The translations under genes were made by a program, and so were the position numbers. Below are positions 4,686 through 5,732 of a stretch of 5,732 bases of DNA, one piece after another. The notes under the pieces were generated by a model. That model ran no database searches and was not told the origin of the DNA. It worked only from the letters and a program-made list of their open reading frames with translations. Source of the DNA: Acidimicrobiales bacterium (lineage in GTDB: Bacteria; Actinomycetota; Acidimicrobiia; Acidimicrobiales; Ilumatobacteraceae); NCBI GenBank assembly GCA_030830415.1, contig JAURNB010000068.1, positions 1 through 5,732 on the forward strand. Direction: 5' to 3'. How positions within the stretch are numbered: the stretch's first letter is position 1; every line of letters starts with the position of its first letter.

Positions 4686-5405
4686 GTGACCCTACCTGCC
4701 ACCCTCGTTTCGCTGTCTGCATCGGCTCAGGAATTAGCCGATGTCTCGCGCGAACTAGAAGGCATGTTGCCCGCCGACATCGTGCGTTGGGCTGTTGCAT
4801 CATTTGGGGCAGCCGATGAAGTACCGCCGTACAAGTCGTTCTTGGTGACCTCTAGTTTTCAAGATGCAACGTTGTCGCATGTGGCCCATAGCGCCGCGCC
4901 TGGCATAGAAGTGGTTCTGCTCGACACGGGTTACCTCTTTGCCGAAACACATTGGTACGCAGAGAATCTGGGCAAAACTTTTGGCATCAATGTGCACATC
5001 GACAAGCGCAATGAAGCTCATCTTGCGCCTAATGGTTGGCAGGTCGACACCGATGCATGTTGTGCTGCGCGCAAAGTAGTGCCGCTAGAAGATGCGTTGC
5101 AGAATAAAAAAGTGTGGATCACCGGTGTTCGCCGTGAAGATTCTGAAGCACGCAAGAACACTCCCATCGTGTCGCGCGACATCATGCGCGGTGTTATAAA
5201 GGTCAACCCTCTAGCGGGAACCAGCGATAGCGATATTGCTTTGTACAACGAATTGTATGAACTGCCAGTACACCCCTTGCGCCAACACGGTTATACCTCA
5301 ATTGGTTGCTGGCCATGTACTCGCCCCACAAAACCAGGTGAAGATCCACGTGCTGGGCGTTGGTCAGGTAGTGGCAAAACTGAGTGCGGCTTACACATCT
5401 CTTAG
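4686..5405 (+). CDS. cysH: Assimilatory adenylylsulfate (APS) reductase, 4Fe-4S type
   Basis: The protein has 239 residues from the GTG at 4686. It has the adenine-nucleotide alpha-hydrolase fold of the CysH family: SSFQDATLSHV (56-66) forms the nucleotide-binding loop, LLDTGYLFAETH (78-89) follows, and GVRREDSEARKNTPIV (147-162) binds the sulfonucleotide. CysCys at 125-126 plus Cys208 and Cys211 (GCWPC) form the four-cysteine set that binds a 4Fe-4S cluster, which marks APS rather than PAPS as substrate. The C-terminal ECGLH (233-237) carries the nucleophile Cys234, which forms the S-sulfocysteine intermediate. The enzyme uses thioredoxin to reduce APS to sulfite and AMP in the cytoplasm, feeding cysteine synthesis. 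No other sulfur-assimilation gene lies in the window. Start choice rests on the in-register -10 box. The stop overlaps nucS tail-to-tail. Confidence 0.95.
   Translation: MTLPATLVSLSASAQELADVSRELEGMLPADIVRWAVASFGAADEVPPYKSFLVTSSFQDATLSHVAHSAAPGIEVVLLDTGYLFAETHWYAENLGKTFGINVHIDKRNEAHLAPNGWQVDTDACCAARKVVPLEDALQNKKVWITGVRREDSEARKNTPIVSRDIMRGVIKVNPLAGTSDSDIALYNELYELPVHPLRQHGYTSIGCWPCTRPTKPGEDPRAGRWSGSGKTECGLHIS
5402..5405. other. Tail-to-tail 4-bp overlap of stop codons (TTAG)
   Basis: TAG at 5403-5405 ends cysH on the plus strand and TAA (complement 5402-5404) ends nucS on the minus strand. The arrangement and the tetranucleotide are identical to the junction at 1554-1557. There is no intergenic terminator. 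Confidence 0.95.
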
Positions 5406-5732
5406 AAGAGCGTAAGTTCGTCTGGCTTGTTGCCGCGTAAGAGTTCGTAGTCAATTTCTACACACGTAAAACCACGTGTTGTGGCCAGAGTTTTTGCTTG
5501 CGGTTTAATGACCTGGGCAACGTAGATGCCTCGAATAGGGCCCAGCGATGTGTCGTTATGGAGGTATTCCAAGTAGCGGGCAAGTTGCTCTACGCCATCA
5601 ATTTCGCCACGGCGTTTTACTTCAATGGCCACGGTATTTCCGTCTTTATCTCGGCATAAGAGGTCTACTGGCCCAATGGCAGTGGGGTATTCACGGCGAA
5701 TGAGCGTGAGGCCTTCTTCAATAGTTTCGGGC
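5402..5732 (-). CDS. nucS: Mismatch-specific endonuclease NucS/EndoMS, C-terminal half
   Basis: The gene enters from the right edge; 109 codons of a protein normally near 225 residues are visible, covering the C-terminal nuclease domain. In fragment numbering, IGPVDLLCRD (19-28) gives Asp23 and VAIEVKRRGEIDGVEQLARY (34-53) gives Glu37 and Lys39. This D-x13-E-x-K spacing equals that of Asp160, Glu174 and Lys176 in Pyrococcus abyssi NucS. KPQAKTLATTRG and the Asp-Tyr segment are typical of actinobacterial NucS. The last residues, ELTLF, resemble the QLxLF sliding-clamp-binding motif, as expected for an enzyme linked to the beta clamp. NucS cleaves both strands at G-T, G-G and T-T mismatches and replaces MutS/MutL repair in many Actinobacteria and some Archaea. 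The reading frame runs open to the window edge, so the internal GTG at 5632 is not the start. Confidence 0.95.
   Translation of the reverse strand, partial: PETIEEGLTLIRREYPTAIGPVDLLCRDKDGNTVAIEVKRRGEIDGVEQLARYLEYLHNDTSLGPIRGIYVAQVIKPQAKTLATTRGFTCVEIDYELLRGNKPDELTLF

Noticed and set aside
4686..5405. PAPS reductase rather than APS reductase
   Set aside because: The CC plus CxxC cysteine set needed for the 4Fe-4S cluster is complete; PAPS reductases normally lack it.
5402..5632. A separate 76-residue gene at the right end
   Set aside because: The frame stays open to the window edge and the upstream codons encode the first catalytic Asp motif of NucS, so this is only the tail of a larger gene.

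Overview
The window is a compact, all-coding stretch of seven genes, the first and last cut by the window edges. It most likely comes from an actinobacterium of moderate G+C (about 51-61 % in the lines I counted by hand). The evidence is a nucS (EndoMS) gene with the exact D-x13-E-x-K nuclease spacing, a separate SDR/MaoC pair of the type common in actinobacterial fatty-acid and sterol degradation, a geranylgeranyl-reductase-family protein resembling mycobacterial MenJ, and a repeated leaderless promoter layout (TANNNT at exactly -12 to -7 from the start codon). The modest G+C and tight packing recall planktonic lineages such as freshwater or marine Acidimicrobiia, but that placement is inference.

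Layout: (1) complement <1-659, nitronate monooxygenase-like FMN protein, C-terminus missing. (2) 718-1557, MOSC-domain protein, divergent from (1) across a 58-bp gap that holds both promoters. (3) complement 1554-2774, geranylgeranyl-reductase-family flavoprotein, tail-to-tail with (2) and overlapping it by 4 bp. (4) 2837-3757, SDR of the MFE-2/17beta-HSD4 type, divergent from (3). (5) 3784-4629, MaoC-type enoyl-CoA hydratase 2, 26 bp behind (4) and probably in one operon with it. (6) 4686-5405, cysH, a 4Fe-4S APS reductase with its own promoter. (7) complement 5402->5732, C-terminal half of nucS, overlapping cysH tail-to-tail by 4 bp.

How the genes work together: the SDR and MaoC proteins supply the two successive steps (hydration of a 2-enoyl-CoA to the (3R)-hydroxyacyl-CoA, then NAD-dependent oxidation) that animal MFE-2 carries on one chain. 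They probably serve beta-oxidation of branched, long-chain or sterol side-chain acyl-CoAs. The neighbouring flavin reductase acts on isoprenoid-like lipids. The nitronate monooxygenase and MOSC gene form a divergent pair that could share regulation and possibly a role in nitrogen-oxide chemistry. cysH supplies sulfite for cysteine synthesis, and NucS performs non-canonical mismatch repair; neither has an evident functional link to its neighbours.

Regulation: four of the five genes or operons whose 5' ends are visible have a TANNNT -10 box in the register that puts the transcript start on the start codon (leaderless mRNA). Only the SDR operon has a leader with a strong Shine-Dalgarno sequence. 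I saw no RNA genes, mobile elements, CRISPR arrays or long repeats. No gap between genes exceeds 62 bp. I found no convincing undescribed system. The most informative signals are the uniform leaderless promoters, the two identical TTAG tail-to-tail overlaps and the dyads placed between or upstream of promoters.
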